Positions 1 through 9,252 of a stretch of DNA of 64,000 nucleotides are shown here, piece after piece. The position numbers were made by a program, and so were the translations under genes. The stretch is from Streptomyces sporangiiformans (GTDB lineage Bacteria; Actinomycetota; Actinomycetes; Streptomycetales; Streptomycetaceae). Below the pieces are notes generated by a model that had not been told where the DNA came from, ran no database searches, and saw only the letters and a program-made list of their open reading frames with translations. Each line of letters opens with the position of its first letter. The stretch's first letter is position 1. Location of the stretch: the NCBI RefSeq assembly GCF_005768555.2, contig NZ_VCHX02000065.1, forward strand, positions 1-64,000, written 5' to 3'.

Positions 1-184
1 CCCGGGGCCTGTCCCGGGCCGGGCCTAAGCGGGGCGGACCCCAAGGAAAAACGAGGCGGAAGATCTCCTGCGATCGGCCGCCGGAGAAATGAAATAGACG
101 TCTCACGATCCGGACGATGGGCAGAAAGTCCCGTTCGGTGGGTGAGACTGGACCAACCGTGACGGTATGAGGAAACGAGGTCGG

Positions 185-1477
185 ATGATGCGTACGCGTC
201 CGCTGAAGGTGGCGCTGCTGGGCTGTGGGGTTGTCGGCTCAGAGGTGGCGCGCATCATGACGACGCACGCCGACGATCTCGCCGCCAGGATCGGTGCCCC
301 CGTCGAGCTGGCGGGGGTCGCCGTACGACGGCCTTCCAAGGTGCGCGAGGGCATTCCCGCCGAACTCATCACCACCGACGCGACGGCCCTGGTCAAAAGC
401 GGGGACATCGACGTGGTCGTCGAGGTCATCGGTGGTATCGAGCCCGCCCGGACCCTGATCACCACCGCCCTCGAGCACGGCGCGTCCGTCGTCTCCGCCA
501 ACAAGGCGCTGCTCGCCCAGGACGGCGCCGCGCTGCACGCCTTCGCCGAGGAACACGACAAGGACCTCTACTACGAGGCGGCGGTGGCGGGCGCCATTCC
601 CCTCATCCGGCCGCTGCGCGAGTCCCTCGCCGGCGACAAGGTCAACCGGGTGCTCGGCATCGTCAACGGCACGACGAACTTCATCCTCGACAAGATGGAC
701 TCCACGGGGGCCGGGTATCAGGAAGCCCTCGACGAGGCCACCGCGCTCGGGTACGCGGAAGCCGACCCGACCGCCGATGTCGAGGGGTTCGACGCCGCCG
801 CCAAGGCCGCGATCCTCGCCGGAATCGCCTTCCACACGCGCGTGCGCCTCGACGACGTGTACCGCGAGGGCATGACCGAGGTCACCGCCGCCGACTTCGC
901 CTCGGCGAAGGAGATGGGCTGCACCATCAAGCTGCTCGCCATCTGTGAGCGGGCGGCCGACGGGGGGTCCGTGACCGCCCGGGTGCACCCCGCGATGATT
1001 CCGCTGACCCACCCGCTCGCCTCCGTGCGCGGCGCGTACAACGCCGTCTTCGTCGAGTCCGACGCCGCGGGCCAGTTGATGTTCTACGGTCCCGGTGCGG
1101 GCGGTGCGCCCACCGCCTCCGCGGTCCTCGGCGACCTCGTGGCCGTCTGCCGCAACCGGCTCAGCGGCGCGACCGGACCGGGCGACTCCGCGTACACCCA
1201 GCTGCCTGTGTCCCCCATGGGCGAGGTGGTCACGCGGTACCACATCAGCCTCGATGTGGCCGACAAACCGGGTGTTCTCGCCCAGGTTGCAACCGTATTC
1301 GCCGAGCACGGTGTCTCGATCGATACGGTTCGCCAACAGGGCAAGGACGGCGAGGCCTCCCTCGTCGTCGTCACCCACCGTGCGTCCGACGCGTCCCTCA
1401 ACGGGACGGTCGAGGCGCTGCGCACCCTCGACACCGTGCGGGGTGTCGCCAGCATCATGCGGGTTGAAGGAGAGTAA
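185..1477 (+). CDS. hom: homoserine dehydrogenase
   Basis: Reduces aspartate semialdehyde to homoserine with NAD(P)H, the branch point to threonine and methionine. The N-terminal Rossmann fold shows GCGVVGSEV at about residues 13-21. The central catalytic domain carries the family block GIVNGTTNFIL and the LGYAEADPTADVEG stretch. The C-terminal part (from VVTRYHISLDVADKPGVLAQ) is an ACT domain, usually the site of threonine feedback. I chose the start at the ATGATG pair (185/188) because GAGG precedes it; an in-frame ATG at 167 would add six basic residues. First gene of hom-thrC-thrB; thrC begins 6 bp after its stop, so the two are probably co-translated. Confidence 0.95.
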   Translation: MMRTRPLKVALLGCGVVGSEVARIMTTHADDLAARIGAPVELAGVAVRRPSKVREGIPAELITTDATALVKSGDIDVVVEVIGGIEPARTLITTALEHGASVVSANKALLAQDGAALHAFAEEHDKDLYYEAAVAGAIPLIRPLRESLAGDKVNRVLGIVNGTTNFILDKMDSTGAGYQEALDEATALGYAEADPTADVEGFDAAAKAAILAGIAFHTRVRLDDVYREGMTEVTAADFASAKEMGCTIKLLAICERAADGGSVTARVHPAMIPLTHPLASVRGAYNAVFVESDAAGQLMFYGPGAGGAPTASAVLGDLVAVCRNRLSGATGPGDSAYTQLPVSPMGEVVTRYHISLDVADKPGVLAQVATVFAEHGVSIDTVRQQGKDGEASLVVVTHRASDASLNGTVEALRTLDTVRGVASIMRVEGE

Positions 1478-1483
1478 CCAGCA

Positions 1484-2542
1484 ATGACCCACCAGTGGCG
1501 CGGAATCATAGAGGAGTACCGGGACCGGCTGCCGGTATCCGACAGCACGCCGGTCGTGACGCTCCGCGAGGGCGGCACGCCTCTCGTGCCCGCGCAGGTG
1601 CTCTCCGAGCGCACGGGCTGTGAGGTCCACCTCAAGGTGGAGGGCGCGAACCCCACCGGGTCCTTCAAGGACCGCGGCATGACCATGGCCATCAGCAAGG
1701 CCAAGGAGGAGGGCGCGAAGGCTGTCATCTGCGCCTCCACCGGCAACACGTCCGCCTCGGCGGCCGCCTATGCCGTACGGGCCGGAATGGTGTCCGCCGT
1801 TCTCGTTCCGCAGGGCAAGATCGCGCTCGGCAAGATGGGCCAGGCGCTCGTGCACGGCGCGAAGATCCTTCAGGTGGACGGGAACTTCGACGACTGCCTC
1901 ACTCTCGCGCGCGCTCTGTCCGAGAACTACCCCGTGGCGCTGGTGAATTCAGTCAATCCGGTGCGCATCGAGGGGCAGAAGACCGCCGCGTTCGAGATCG
2001 TGGACATGCTGGGTGACGCACCCGACATCCACGTCCTGCCGGTGGGCAATGCGGGCAACATCACGGCGTACTGGAAGGGCTACAAGGAGTACGCCGCCGA
2101 TGGTGTCGCCGCGCGGACCCCCCGGATGTGGGGCTTCCAGGCCGCCGGTTCCGCCCCGATCGTGCGCGGCGAGGTGGTCAAGGACCCGTCGACCATCGCC
2201 ACCGCGATCCGCATCGGCAACCCCGCGTCGTGGAAGCTGGCGCTGGCCGCGCGGGACGAATCGGGCGGTTTCATCGATGAGGTGACGGACCGTGAGATTC
2301 TGCGCTGCTACCGGCTGTTGGCCTCTCAGGAGGGTGTCTTCGTCGAGCCCGCGTCCGCCGCGTCCGTCGCCGGCCTGCTGAAGGCCGCCGAGCAGGGCAA
2401 GGTCGACCCGGGCCAGCGAATCGTCTGCACGGTGACCGGCAACGGCCTCAAGGACCCGGACTGGGCCGTCGCGGGCGCCCCGCAGCCCGTCACGGTCCCG
2501 GTGGACGCGGCCACGGCCGCGGAACGCCTCGGTCTCGCATAA
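1484..2542 (+). CDS. thrC: threonine synthase
   Basis: PLP enzyme that converts O-phosphohomoserine to threonine, the last step of the pathway. The PLP lysine lies in [10 protein letters not shown] (Lys62), and a Ser/Thr-rich cofactor loop follows ([15 protein letters not shown]). At 352 residues it is the short class II form usual in actinobacteria. It starts 6 bp after hom with GAAGGAGAG upstream. No terminator is evident before thrB, but a 259-bp gap separates the two. Confidence 0.96.
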   Translation: MTHQWRGIIEEYRDRLPVSDSTPVVTLREGGTPLVPAQVLSERTGCEVHLKVEGANPTGSFKDRGMTMAISKAKEEGAKAVICASTGNTSASAAAYAVRAGMVSAVLVPQGKIALGKMGQALVHGAKILQVDGNFDDCLTLARALSENYPVALVNSVNPVRIEGQKTAAFEIVDMLGDAPDIHVLPVGNAGNITAYWKGYKEYAADGVAARTPRMWGFQAAGSAPIVRGEVVKDPSTIATAIRIGNPASWKLALAARDESGGFIDEVTDREILRCYRLLASQEGVFVEPASAASVAGLLKAAEQGKVDPGQRIVCTVTGNGLKDPDWAVAGAPQPVTVPVDAATAAERLGLA

Positions 2543-2801
2543 CCTGTCACCACACCTGACGGCTAACCTGGCACCACACCTGACGGCGGGTGCACGGGGG
2601 GCTTACGACACGCATCGTGCGCCTCCTGTGCGCCCTATGTCGCCACAGAACCTTCCTTCGATAGGCTGTAGGGAACCCGCCCGCCGCATATGCCGCGGTG
2701 CCGCGCCGTCCTTGCGGCCGCAGGGTCTTTCCGTGGTCTTCCGTTCGCCTCGCAGGATTTCGAAAATCTCGCAGCTCAAGCTCAAGGAGAGTCATCGAGC
2801 G

Positions 2802-3719
2802 ATGGCCGGTCCAGCGTTCCGCGCCGCCGCCGTCCGGGTGCGCGTCCCCGCCACCAGCGCCAATCTCGGCCCGGGCTTCGACGCCCTCGGCCTGTCGCTG
2901 GGGCTCTACGACGACGTGGTCGTCCGGGTGGCCGACTCCGGGCTGAACATCGACATCGCAGGTGAGGGCGACGAGACACTTCCGCGTGACGAGAGTCACC
3001 TCCTCGTACGTTCCCTGCGTACCGCCTTCGATCTGCTGGGCGGACAGCCGCGCGGCCTCGAGATCGTCTGCGCCAACCGCATTCCGCACGGCCGCGGCCT
3101 CGGCTCCTCGTCCGCCGCGATCTGCGCCGGCATCGTCGCCGCGCGCGCCGTGACCATAGGCGGCGACACCAAGCTCGACGACGCGGCGCTCCTTGAGCTC
3201 GCCACCGAGATCGAGGGCCACCCCGACAACGTCGCCGCCTGTCTGCTCGGCGGTTTCACGCTGTCCTGGATGGAGGGCGGCGCCGCCCGCGCCATCAGGA
3301 TGGATCCCGCCGATTCCATCGTTCCGGTGGTCTTCGTACCGGGGAAACCGGTCCTGACCGAGACCGCCCGCGGCCTGCTGCCGCGCACCGTGCCACACGT
3401 CGACGCCGCCGCCAACGCGGGCCGCGCCGCACTGCTCGTCGAGGCCCTGACCAGGCGCCCCGAGCTGCTGCTGCCCGCCACCGATGACCGTCTGCACCAG
3501 GAGTACCGCGCTCCCGCCATGCCGGAGAGCGCCGCCCTGGTGGAGCGGCTGCGGGCCGACGGAATCCCCGCGGTGATCTCCGGCGCGGGCCCCACGGTGC
3601 TCGCGCTGGCCGATGAAGCGGCCGCCGACAAGGTCTCCCGCCTGGCCGGCGAGGGCTGGGCGGCCAACCGGCTGAGCCTCGATGCCCAGGGAGCGAGCGT
3701 GCTGCCGCTTGCCACCTGA
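2802..3719 (+). CDS. thrB: homoserine kinase
   Basis: GHMP-family kinase that phosphorylates homoserine and so supplies the thrC substrate. The N-terminal motif ATSANLGPGFDALGLSLG and the ATP-binding glycine loop PHGRGLGSSSAA are both present. The C-terminal GHMP block is VISGAGPTVLAL. The frame stays open 174 bp further upstream, but ATG 2802 has AAGGAGA 11 bp upstream and gives the normal family length (305 aa). The catalytic order hom-thrB-thrC differs from the gene order hom-thrC-thrB. Confidence 0.95.
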   Translation: MAGPAFRAAAVRVRVPATSANLGPGFDALGLSLGLYDDVVVRVADSGLNIDIAGEGDETLPRDESHLLVRSLRTAFDLLGGQPRGLEIVCANRIPHGRGLGSSSAAICAGIVAARAVTIGGDTKLDDAALLELATEIEGHPDNVAACLLGGFTLSWMEGGAARAIRMDPADSIVPVVFVPGKPVLTETARGLLPRTVPHVDAAANAGRAALLVEALTRRPELLLPATDDRLHQEYRAPAMPESAALVERLRADGIPAVISGAGPTVLALADEAAADKVSRLAGEGWAANRLSLDAQGASVLPLAT

Positions 3720-4103
3720 CACACGGTTGCCGGATTTGGAGAGGGGGAATATTTGTTGGATCCGGTAGTGTTAACCTCAAGTCTGCACCCGACCCCACCA
3801 TGGCGAGGTGCTTCGTGTCCCCGTCCGGGACAGACCTTCTTCCGGGAGCCCCCCAAACTGCTTTGTGCCACGCATTGGATGCTATGCGCTGAGCAGTACT
3901 GAGCACGCTCCGGAACCGGCGTCACCGAGCCGACCGACACCGAACCTGAGTGTCGCGGCCCCGGGAAACGCCGTCACCAGATATTCCCCTCCGCCTTTTG
4001 GCGGACCACCGCCCCGGCACGGTCCATACACAGACCAAAGCCGGACAGCACAAACGGTCGCCGAGCCAGACAGGCCGACGTCCGCTCCAGGGAAGGACCC
4101 TTC
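3720..4103 (+). promoter_or_regulatory. rho upstream and leader region
   Basis: A 384-bp stretch without a convincing gene. It is less G+C rich near 3740-3780, where a TAGTGT hexamer (3766-3771) resembles a Streptomyces -10 box; I see no good -35 at 17-18 bp. The remainder would be a long 5' leader of rho, with GGAAGGA (4091-4097) as ribosome binding site. Long untranslated leaders are where rho genes of other bacteria are autoregulated, so this is a plausible but unproven attenuation region. Confidence 0.4.
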
Positions 4104-6146
4104 GTGAGCGACACCACCGATCTGATGGGCGCACGTGTCGAGGAGACCGCTGCCGCGCCCGCCACGGACGCCTCCGCCGCGCCTGCCACCGGTGCTTCGG
4201 GCTCCCGTCGGCGCCGCGGTACCGGCCTTGAGGGCATGGTGCTGGCCGAGCTGCAGCAGGTCGCATCCGGCCTCGGCATCAGGGGCACCGCGCGGATGCG
4301 CAAGAGCCAGCTGATCGAGGTCATCAAGGAGGCGCAGGCGGGAGGGGGTGCCCCGGCGAAGACCGCCGAGGCAGCCGCCGAGACCAAGCCGAAGCGCCGG
4401 GCCACCTCGAAGGCTCGTACGGGGGAGGAAACCGCGTCTACCGCGGGGAAGCCCGCCGAGAAGCAGGCCAAGCAGGACAAGCCGGCGGGCAAGGCCGAGA
4501 AGGCCGAGAAGGCCGTGGCCCAGCAGCAGATCGAGATTCCCGGCCAGCCCGCGAGCGACGACGCCCCCGCCGGGGAGCGCCGCCGTCGCCGGGCCACCGC
4601 CGAGGCGGGCGCCCCCGAGACGGTCGCCGCCGAGGCGAAGACCGAGCCGAAGACTGAGGCTCCGGCCCAGACGCAGCCTCAGTCCCAGGGCGACGCCGGT
4701 GACCAGGGCGGCGAAGGCCGTCAGGGCCGCCAGGGCCGTCGTGACCGCGACCGTGGTGACCGTGACCGGGGCGGCCGTGACCGCGACCGGGGCGGCCGCG
4801 GCAAGGGCGACGACCAGCAGAACCAGGGCGGCGGCGGCAGCCAGCAGCGCGGCCAGCAGCAGGGTGGCGGCCGCCAGGACCGCCAGGACCGCCAGGACGA
4901 CGGTTACGACGACGACGGGGGCGGCCGCCGCGGCCGTCGCGGTCGCTACCGGGACCGCCGTGGCCGCCGTGGCCGTGACGAGATCGCCGAGCCGCAGGTC
5001 GCCGAGGACGACGTCCTGATCCCCGTCGCGGGCATCCTGGACATCCTCGACAACTACGCGTTCATCCGTACGTCCGGCTACCTCCCGGGCCCGAACGACG
5101 TGTACGTCTCCCTCGCCCAGGTCCGCAAGAACGGTCTGCGCAAGGGCGACCACGTCACCGGCGCGGTCCGCCAGCCCAAGGAGGGCGAGCGCCGTGAGAA
5201 GTTCAACGCGCTGGTCCGCCTGGACTCCGTCAACGGCATGGCGCCCGAATCCGGGCGCGGACGGCCGGAGTTCAACAAGCTGACGCCGCTGTACCCGCAG
5301 GACCGGCTCCGTCTGGAGACCGACCCGGGCGTGCTGACCACCCGCATCATCGACCTCGTCGCGCCGATCGGTAAGGGCCAGCGCGGTCTGATCGTGGCCC
5401 CGCCGAAGACCGGCAAGACCATGATCATGCAGGCGATCGCCAACGCGATCACGCACAACAACCCCGAGTGCCACCTGATGGTCGTCCTCGTCGACGAGCG
5501 TCCGGAAGAGGTCACCGACATGCAGCGGTCGGTGAAGGGCGAGGTCATCTCCTCGACCTTCGACCGTCCGGCCGAGGACCACACCACGGTCGCCGAGCTG
5601 GCCATCGAGCGCGCCAAGCGCCTGGTGGAGCTGGGTCACGACGTCGTCGTACTGCTCGACTCGATCACGCGTCTGGGCCGTGCGTACAACCTCGCCGCCC
5701 CGGCCTCCGGCCGCATCCTGTCCGGTGGTGTCGACTCGACCGCGCTGTACCCGCCGAAGCGCTTCTTCGGTGCCGCGCGCAACATCGAGGACGGCGGCTC
5801 GCTGACCATCCTGGCCACCGCGCTCGTCGACACCGGCTCGCGCATGGACGAGGTGATCTTCGAGGAGTTCAAGGGCACCGGCAACGCGGAGCTCAAGCTC
5901 GACCGGAAGCTCGCCGACAAGCGCATCTTCCCGGCGGTGGACGTGGACGCGTCCGGTACCCGTAAGGAAGAGATCCTGCTCGGCAGCGACGAGCTCGCCA
6001 TCACCTGGAAGCTGCGCCGGGTGCTGCACGCGCTCGACCAGCAGCAGGCGATCGAGCTGCTGCTGGACAAGATGAAGCAGACGAAGTCGAACGGCGAGTT
6101 CCTGCTGCAGATCCAGAAGACGACGCCGATGCCCAACGGCGACTGA
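4104..6146 (+). CDS. rho: transcription termination factor Rho
   Basis: Hexameric RNA helicase that terminates transcription. A Rho_N (SAP-like) segment lies at about residues 38-75 ([20 protein letters not shown]). A low-complexity insertion, about residues 80-290, is rich in Ala/Glu/Lys and then Arg/Gly/Asp/Gln. The cold-shock RNA-binding domain starts near 303 ([20 protein letters not shown]). The ATPase core has Walker A APPKTGKT (about 432) and Walker [17 protein letters not shown]. At 680 aa it is far longer than the 419-aa E. coli protein; the excess is this actinobacterial insertion. GTG start with GGAAGGA 7 bp upstream. Confidence 0.97.
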   Translation: MSDTTDLMGARVEETAAAPATDASAAPATGASGSRRRRGTGLEGMVLAELQQVASGLGIRGTARMRKSQLIEVIKEAQAGGGAPAKTAEAAAETKPKRRATSKARTGEETASTAGKPAEKQAKQDKPAGKAEKAEKAVAQQQIEIPGQPASDDAPAGERRRRRATAEAGAPETVAAEAKTEPKTEAPAQTQPQSQGDAGDQGGEGRQGRQGRRDRDRGDRDRGGRDRDRGGRGKGDDQQNQGGGGSQQRGQQQGGGRQDRQDRQDDGYDDDGGGRRGRRGRYRDRRGRRGRDEIAEPQVAEDDVLIPVAGILDILDNYAFIRTSGYLPGPNDVYVSLAQVRKNGLRKGDHVTGAVRQPKEGERREKFNALVRLDSVNGMAPESGRGRPEFNKLTPLYPQDRLRLETDPGVLTTRIIDLVAPIGKGQRGLIVAPPKTGKTMIMQAIANAITHNNPECHLMVVLVDERPEEVTDMQRSVKGEVISSTFDRPAEDHTTVAELAIERAKRLVELGHDVVVLLDSITRLGRAYNLAAPASGRILSGGVDSTALYPPKRFFGAARNIEDGGSLTILATALVDTGSRMDEVIFEEFKGTGNAELKLDRKLADKRIFPAVDVDASGTRKEEILLGSDELAITWKLRRVLHALDQQQAIELLLDKMKQTKSNGEFLLQIQKTTPMPNGD

Positions 6147-6170
6147 GGCCGGCGTCAGCGTTCGTTTCTC

Positions 6171-6212
6171 AAGGGCCGTCCCCGTCACGCTCGTGACGGG
6201 GACGGCCCTTTT
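6171..6212 (+). terminator. rho intrinsic terminator
   Basis: A perfect 18-bp inverted repeat (AAGGGCCGTCCCCGTCAC and its complement) with a 4-nt loop, ending in TTTTG. It starts 24 bp after the rho stop and separates rho from the LCP gene. Confidence 0.9.
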
Positions 6213-6490
6213 GTATGCGCTCGGCGAGACCTTGGCCACATGGCGGGGTAGGGCCACAGATCGCGGAGAGTGCATTGGGTTGGCTTGAAATCGCAGGTGA
6301 GCGGTTGGCTGACGATCTTCTTGGTTACAAATTGTGCACATTGGCCCACAGGTTGACCACAGTGCGTTGTGCAACCCTTTTTTCGGTTTCGCCGTCTGAC
6401 CTGACGGGCGCTGACGGGTATGTCAGGGCCGATGACCGTGCCTGACCCCGAAAGCAGGGGGTAACCGACCGAACGAGGACTGAGGAGCAC
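6213..6490. other. intergenic region before LCP gene
   Basis: After the rho terminator this region is relatively A+T rich between 6300 and 6400 and carries a TTGACC hexamer (6353-6358) that could be a -35 box, but no convincing -10 lies 16-18 bp further on. TGAGGAG (6481-6487) is the ribosome binding site of the next gene. Nothing else is recognisable. Confidence 0.3.
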
Positions 6491-7630
6491 ATGTCTGCCG
6501 AGAGCACGCCGGGATCCGGCACCGCGGAAGCCTCCGGTTCCAGCGGCCCGCGCCATCGCGCCACGGGCCGCCGGCGCAAGCCGCGCACCAAGGGCCGCAA
6601 GGCCCTCCTCATCACGGCGTGGGCGGCGGCAGGCATCGTGGTGCTGGGCGGCACCGGCCTCGGCTACGTGTACTTCAAGCTCAACGGCAACATCAACAGC
6701 GTCGACATCAACCAGGCCCTCGGCAGCGACCGGCCCCTGGACGTCGACAACGGCTCGCAGGACATTCTCGTACTGGGCTCCGACACCCGCTCCGGCAGCA
6801 ACAAGAAGCTGGGCGGCGGCACCGACGACGGCTCGGCCCGCTCGGACACGGCGATGATCGTGCACATCTACAAGGGCCACAAGAAGGCCAGCGTGGTCTC
6901 GATACCCAGGGACACCCTCGTCAAGCGCCCCGAGTGCACCGACAGCAAGGGTGTCGAGCACGACGGCGCGACGACCGCGATGTTCAACTCCGCGTACAGC
7001 ACCGGCGGGGCGGCGTGCGCGGTGAAGACCGTCGAGTCGATGACCGGTATCCGTATGGACCACTACGTCGAGGTCGACTTCAGTGGCTTCCAGAAGCTCA
7101 TCGACGAGCTCGGCGGCGTCAAGGTCACCACGACCAAGAACATCTCGGATCCCGAGAGCCACCTCGACCTGAAGGCCGGCACCCACCAGCTCACCGGCAA
7201 GCAGGCCCTCGGCCTGGTCCGCACCCGGCACGGCGTCGGGGACGGATCCGACCTCGGCCGCATCCAGCTCCAGCAGGCGTTCATCAAGGCTCTGGTCGAA
7301 CAGGTCAAGGAGATCGGCGTACTGAGCAACCCGAAGGAGCTGTTCGATCTCGCCGACACCGCGACGAAGACCGTGACCACCGACTCCGAGCTCGACTCGG
7401 TCAAGGACCTGGCCTCGTTCGCCAACGGGCTCAAGGGCATCAGCCCCGGGAACATGAACATGGTGACGATGCCGGTGCAGTACGACGCGGCGGACGCCAA
7501 CCGGGTCCTCATCGACAAGGCCAAGTCCAAGCGTGTCTGGGCCGCGCTCAGGGACGACCGGCCCATCCCGAAGTCCGCCACCAAGGGCACCGCCTCCGGA
7601 GGCGCGAAGGGCGTCGTCAGCTCCGGCTGA
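6491..7630 (+). CDS. LCP (LytR-CpsA-Psr) family protein
   Basis: Membrane-anchored phosphotransferase family that attaches anionic polymers such as teichoic acids to peptidoglycan. A basic cytosolic N terminus (RATGRRRKPRTKGRK) precedes one membrane segment, about residues 37-58. The extracytoplasmic LCP domain shows the conserved LVLGSDTRSG, SDTAMIVHIY, SIPRDTLV and LVRTRHGVGDGSDLGRIQLQQ blocks, including the Arg and Asp residues that bind polyprenyl pyrophosphate. The C terminus is a short Gly/Ser/Lys tail. The start is ATG with TGAGGAG upstream. The tandem-repeat block begins right after the stop. Confidence 0.92.
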   Translation: MSAESTPGSGTAEASGSSGPRHRATGRRRKPRTKGRKALLITAWAAAGIVVLGGTGLGYVYFKLNGNINSVDINQALGSDRPLDVDNGSQDILVLGSDTRSGSNKKLGGGTDDGSARSDTAMIVHIYKGHKKASVVSIPRDTLVKRPECTDSKGVEHDGATTAMFNSAYSTGGAACAVKTVESMTGIRMDHYVEVDFSGFQKLIDELGGVKVTTTKNISDPESHLDLKAGTHQLTGKQALGLVRTRHGVGDGSDLGRIQLQQAFIKALVEQVKEIGVLSNPKELFDLADTATKTVTTDSELDSVKDLASFANGLKGISPGNMNMVTMPVQYDAADANRVLIDKAKSKRVWAALRDDRPIPKSATKGTASGGAKGVVSSG

Positions 7631-7649
7631 CCCCTGGCCGGGGTCCACA

Positions 7650-8725
7650 CGCGCCCCGGCCGCCCTCCAGGGCACAGGCGCGCCCATCGCCCACCCGCGG
7701 CCCCACACGGGCTGCGGCCGGGCCCCCGGCAAGACACCGTCCGAGCCCTCGGCGCGACACCCGCACACGCAGGAGCTCCGGCTGGACAACCGCGGGGGCC
7801 TCGACCGGGCCCGCACACGCACGGGCTCCGGCCGGGCACTTGCGCAGGCGCCTGCCGGGCCGCGCACGCGCCCGGGGCCGGACACCCGCACGAGCCTCGG
7901 CCGGCAGCCCGAAACAGGCGCGCCTGCCGGGCACGCGGCGAGGCTTCTGCCGGGCGGCCGCGGGGGTTCCTGCACCGCGTAACCGCACGCTCTCGGCCGG
8001 GCAAGCGCACAGCTCCGGCCGGACAACCGCAGGGGCTCCGGCCGGGCCCGCACACGCATGGGCTCCGGCCGGGCACTTGCGCAGGCGCCTGCCGGGCCGG
8101 GCACGCGCCCCGGGTCGGGTACCCGCACGAGCCCCGGTCGGCAGCCCGAAACAGGCGCGCCTGCCGGGCACGCGGCGAGGCTTCTGCCGGGCGGCCGCGG
8201 GGGTTCCTGCACCGCGTAACCGCACGCTCTCGGCCGGGCAAGCGCACAGCTCCGGCCGGACAACCGCAGGGGCTCCGGCCGGGCCCTCACACGGGCTCCT
8301 GCCTGAACTGCATGGGCTCCGGCGGGGTATCCGCATGCGCCCCCGGCTGGGTTACCCCCGCGAGCCTCTGGCGGGGCAACCGCACGGGGCCCGGCCGCGC
8401 ACCCGTACAGGCTCCGACCCGGCACCCACGCGAGCCCCTGGCGGGGCACCCGCATAGGCGCCTGCCGGGCGACCGCGCGCCCCCGGCCGGGTAAACGGCA
8501 CGGCCCCTGCCGGGCGACCGCGCCTCCTGCCGGGCAACCGCACACGCCTCTGCCGGGCCACCGCACACGCCCCTGCCGGGCAACCGCACACGCCCCTGCC
8601 GGGCCACCGCAAGGGCCTGCCGGCCAACCGCACACGCCCGACCCGGCAACCGCACTGGCCTGCCGGCCAACCGCACGGGTCCCCGCCGGGCATCCACACA
8701 CGCCCCCGCCGGGCGCCGCGCGGGG
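7650..8725. repeat. GC-rich degenerate tandem-repeat block (about 45 units)
   Basis: More than 1 kb of degenerate tandem units of 20-27 bp whose common core is roughly CCGGCCGGGCAACCGCAC, with CTGCCGGGC and CTCCGGCCGG variants. By hand I count about 45 units. The cleanest stretch is 8528-8612, where adjacent units alternate GGGCAACC and GGGCCACC. Unit length varies and is often not a multiple of three. The long ORFs across it on both strands encode Arg/Gly/Pro/Ala-rich low-complexity sequence, as expected for any very GC-rich repeat, so I do not call a gene. It lies between the LCP stop and the rpmE promoter. Function unknown. Confidence 0.85.
7772..8285. repeat. two-copy 237-bp higher-order tandem duplication
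   Basis: Within the repeat block a segment of about ten units occurs twice in tandem with a period of 237 bp (for example GGGCCCGCACACGCA at about 7807 and again at about 8044). The copies differ at about ten clustered positions in the first half. The last roughly 150 bp are identical by eye, which points to a recent duplication or gene conversion. Boundaries are approximate. Confidence 0.8.
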
Positions 8726-8728
8726 CCC

Positions 8729-8755
8729 GGGAATAGATCGCCCAGCCCCTCGGTT
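8729..8755 (+). promoter_or_regulatory. sigma-R-type promoter of rpmE
   Basis: GGGAAT (8729-8734), exactly 18 bp, then GTT (8753-8755). This matches the sigma-R (thiol/disulfide stress) consensus GGAAT-N18-GTT. Sigma-R control of rpmE has been reported in S. coelicolor (from memory), and it fits a ribosomal protein with a Zn-Cys site. It begins about 10 bp after the tandem-repeat block. Confidence 0.75.
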
Positions 8756-8858
8756 TTGGGGGATACGGCCAGTCCTGGCAGACTGGTACGTCGGCTCCGG
8801 TTCACGCATCCGCATCCCGCGCATGCGACCCGGCGCCCTCCCGAAACTAGGAGACACC

Positions 8859-9080
8859 TTGAAGCGCGACATCCACCCCCAGTACGTCGAGACGCAGGTC
8901 AGCTGCACCTGTGGCGCGTCGTTCACCACCCGTAGCACGATCGAGGCCGGCTCCATCCGTGCCGAGGTCTGCTCCGAGTGCCACCCGTTCTACACGGGCA
9001 AGCAGAAGATCCTCGACACCGGTGGCCGTGTGGCCCGCTTCGAGGCCCGCTTCGGCAAGGCTGCCGCTGCCAAGAAGTAG
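8859..9080 (+). CDS. rpmE: 50S ribosomal protein L31, zinc-binding form
   Basis: Small 73-aa large-subunit protein. The start is TTG at 8859 with TAGGAGA (8848-8854) upstream, giving the family N terminus [13 protein letters not shown]. Cysteines in SCTCGAS and [14 protein letters not shown] form the C+ zinc ribbon, as opposed to the zinc-free paralogue induced on zinc starvation. It is preceded by a sigma-R-type promoter and followed directly by a terminator hairpin, so it is probably a single-gene transcript. Confidence 0.96.
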   Translation: MKRDIHPQYVETQVSCTCGASFTTRSTIEAGSIRAEVCSECHPFYTGKQKILDTGGRVARFEARFGKAAAAKK

Positions 9081-9089
9081 CGACCTCAC

Positions 9090-9137
9090 AGCGCCGGTCT
9101 TCGTTGCCCCCGCAGGGGCATCGGGACCGGCGCTTTG
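9090..9137 (+). terminator. rpmE terminator
   Basis: AGCGCCGGTC (9090-9099) pairs with GACCGGCGCT (9125-9134), enclosing a second small GCCCC/GGGGC hairpin, followed by TTTG. It begins 9 bp after the rpmE stop. Confidence 0.8.
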
Positions 9138-9145
9138 CGGTGCAG

Positions 9146-9190
9146 TCCCCTCCCCCAAGCTCTCGACTTCGCTCGAGCAGGGGGGACCCC
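9146..9190. repeat. intergenic palindromic element upstream of prfA
   Basis: CTCCCCCAAGCTCTCGAC, TTC, then a GCTCGAGCAGGGGGGA arm form an imperfect hairpin, followed by CCCCCAT. From memory, elements with this CTCGAC-TTCG-CTCGAG core flanked by C and G runs are common between Streptomyces genes. The function is not known to me. Confidence 0.55.
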
Positions 9191-9252
9191 CATGTCGTAC
9201 GCACGTCCCTCGAGCTCCTGCCGAGCGAAGGGGCAGTCCATTGGAGCCGGAG

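Noticed and set aside
1..184. Gene fragment upstream of hom
   Set aside because: No open frame with recognisable similarity; only GC-rich intergenic sequence and the hom leader are seen.
3882..6374. 830-codon minus-strand open frame across rho
   Set aside because: Low-complexity Ala/Val/Leu runs mirror the repeat-rich rho insertion; rho itself is certain.
7533..8457. Long frames through the tandem-repeat block on both strands
   Set aside because: All frames are open because the repeat has almost no A or T; unit length is not a multiple of three, so no protein repeat is kept in register.
7650..8725. CRISPR array
   Set aside because: Units are contiguous and degenerate with no unique spacers, no constant repeat and no cas genes nearby.
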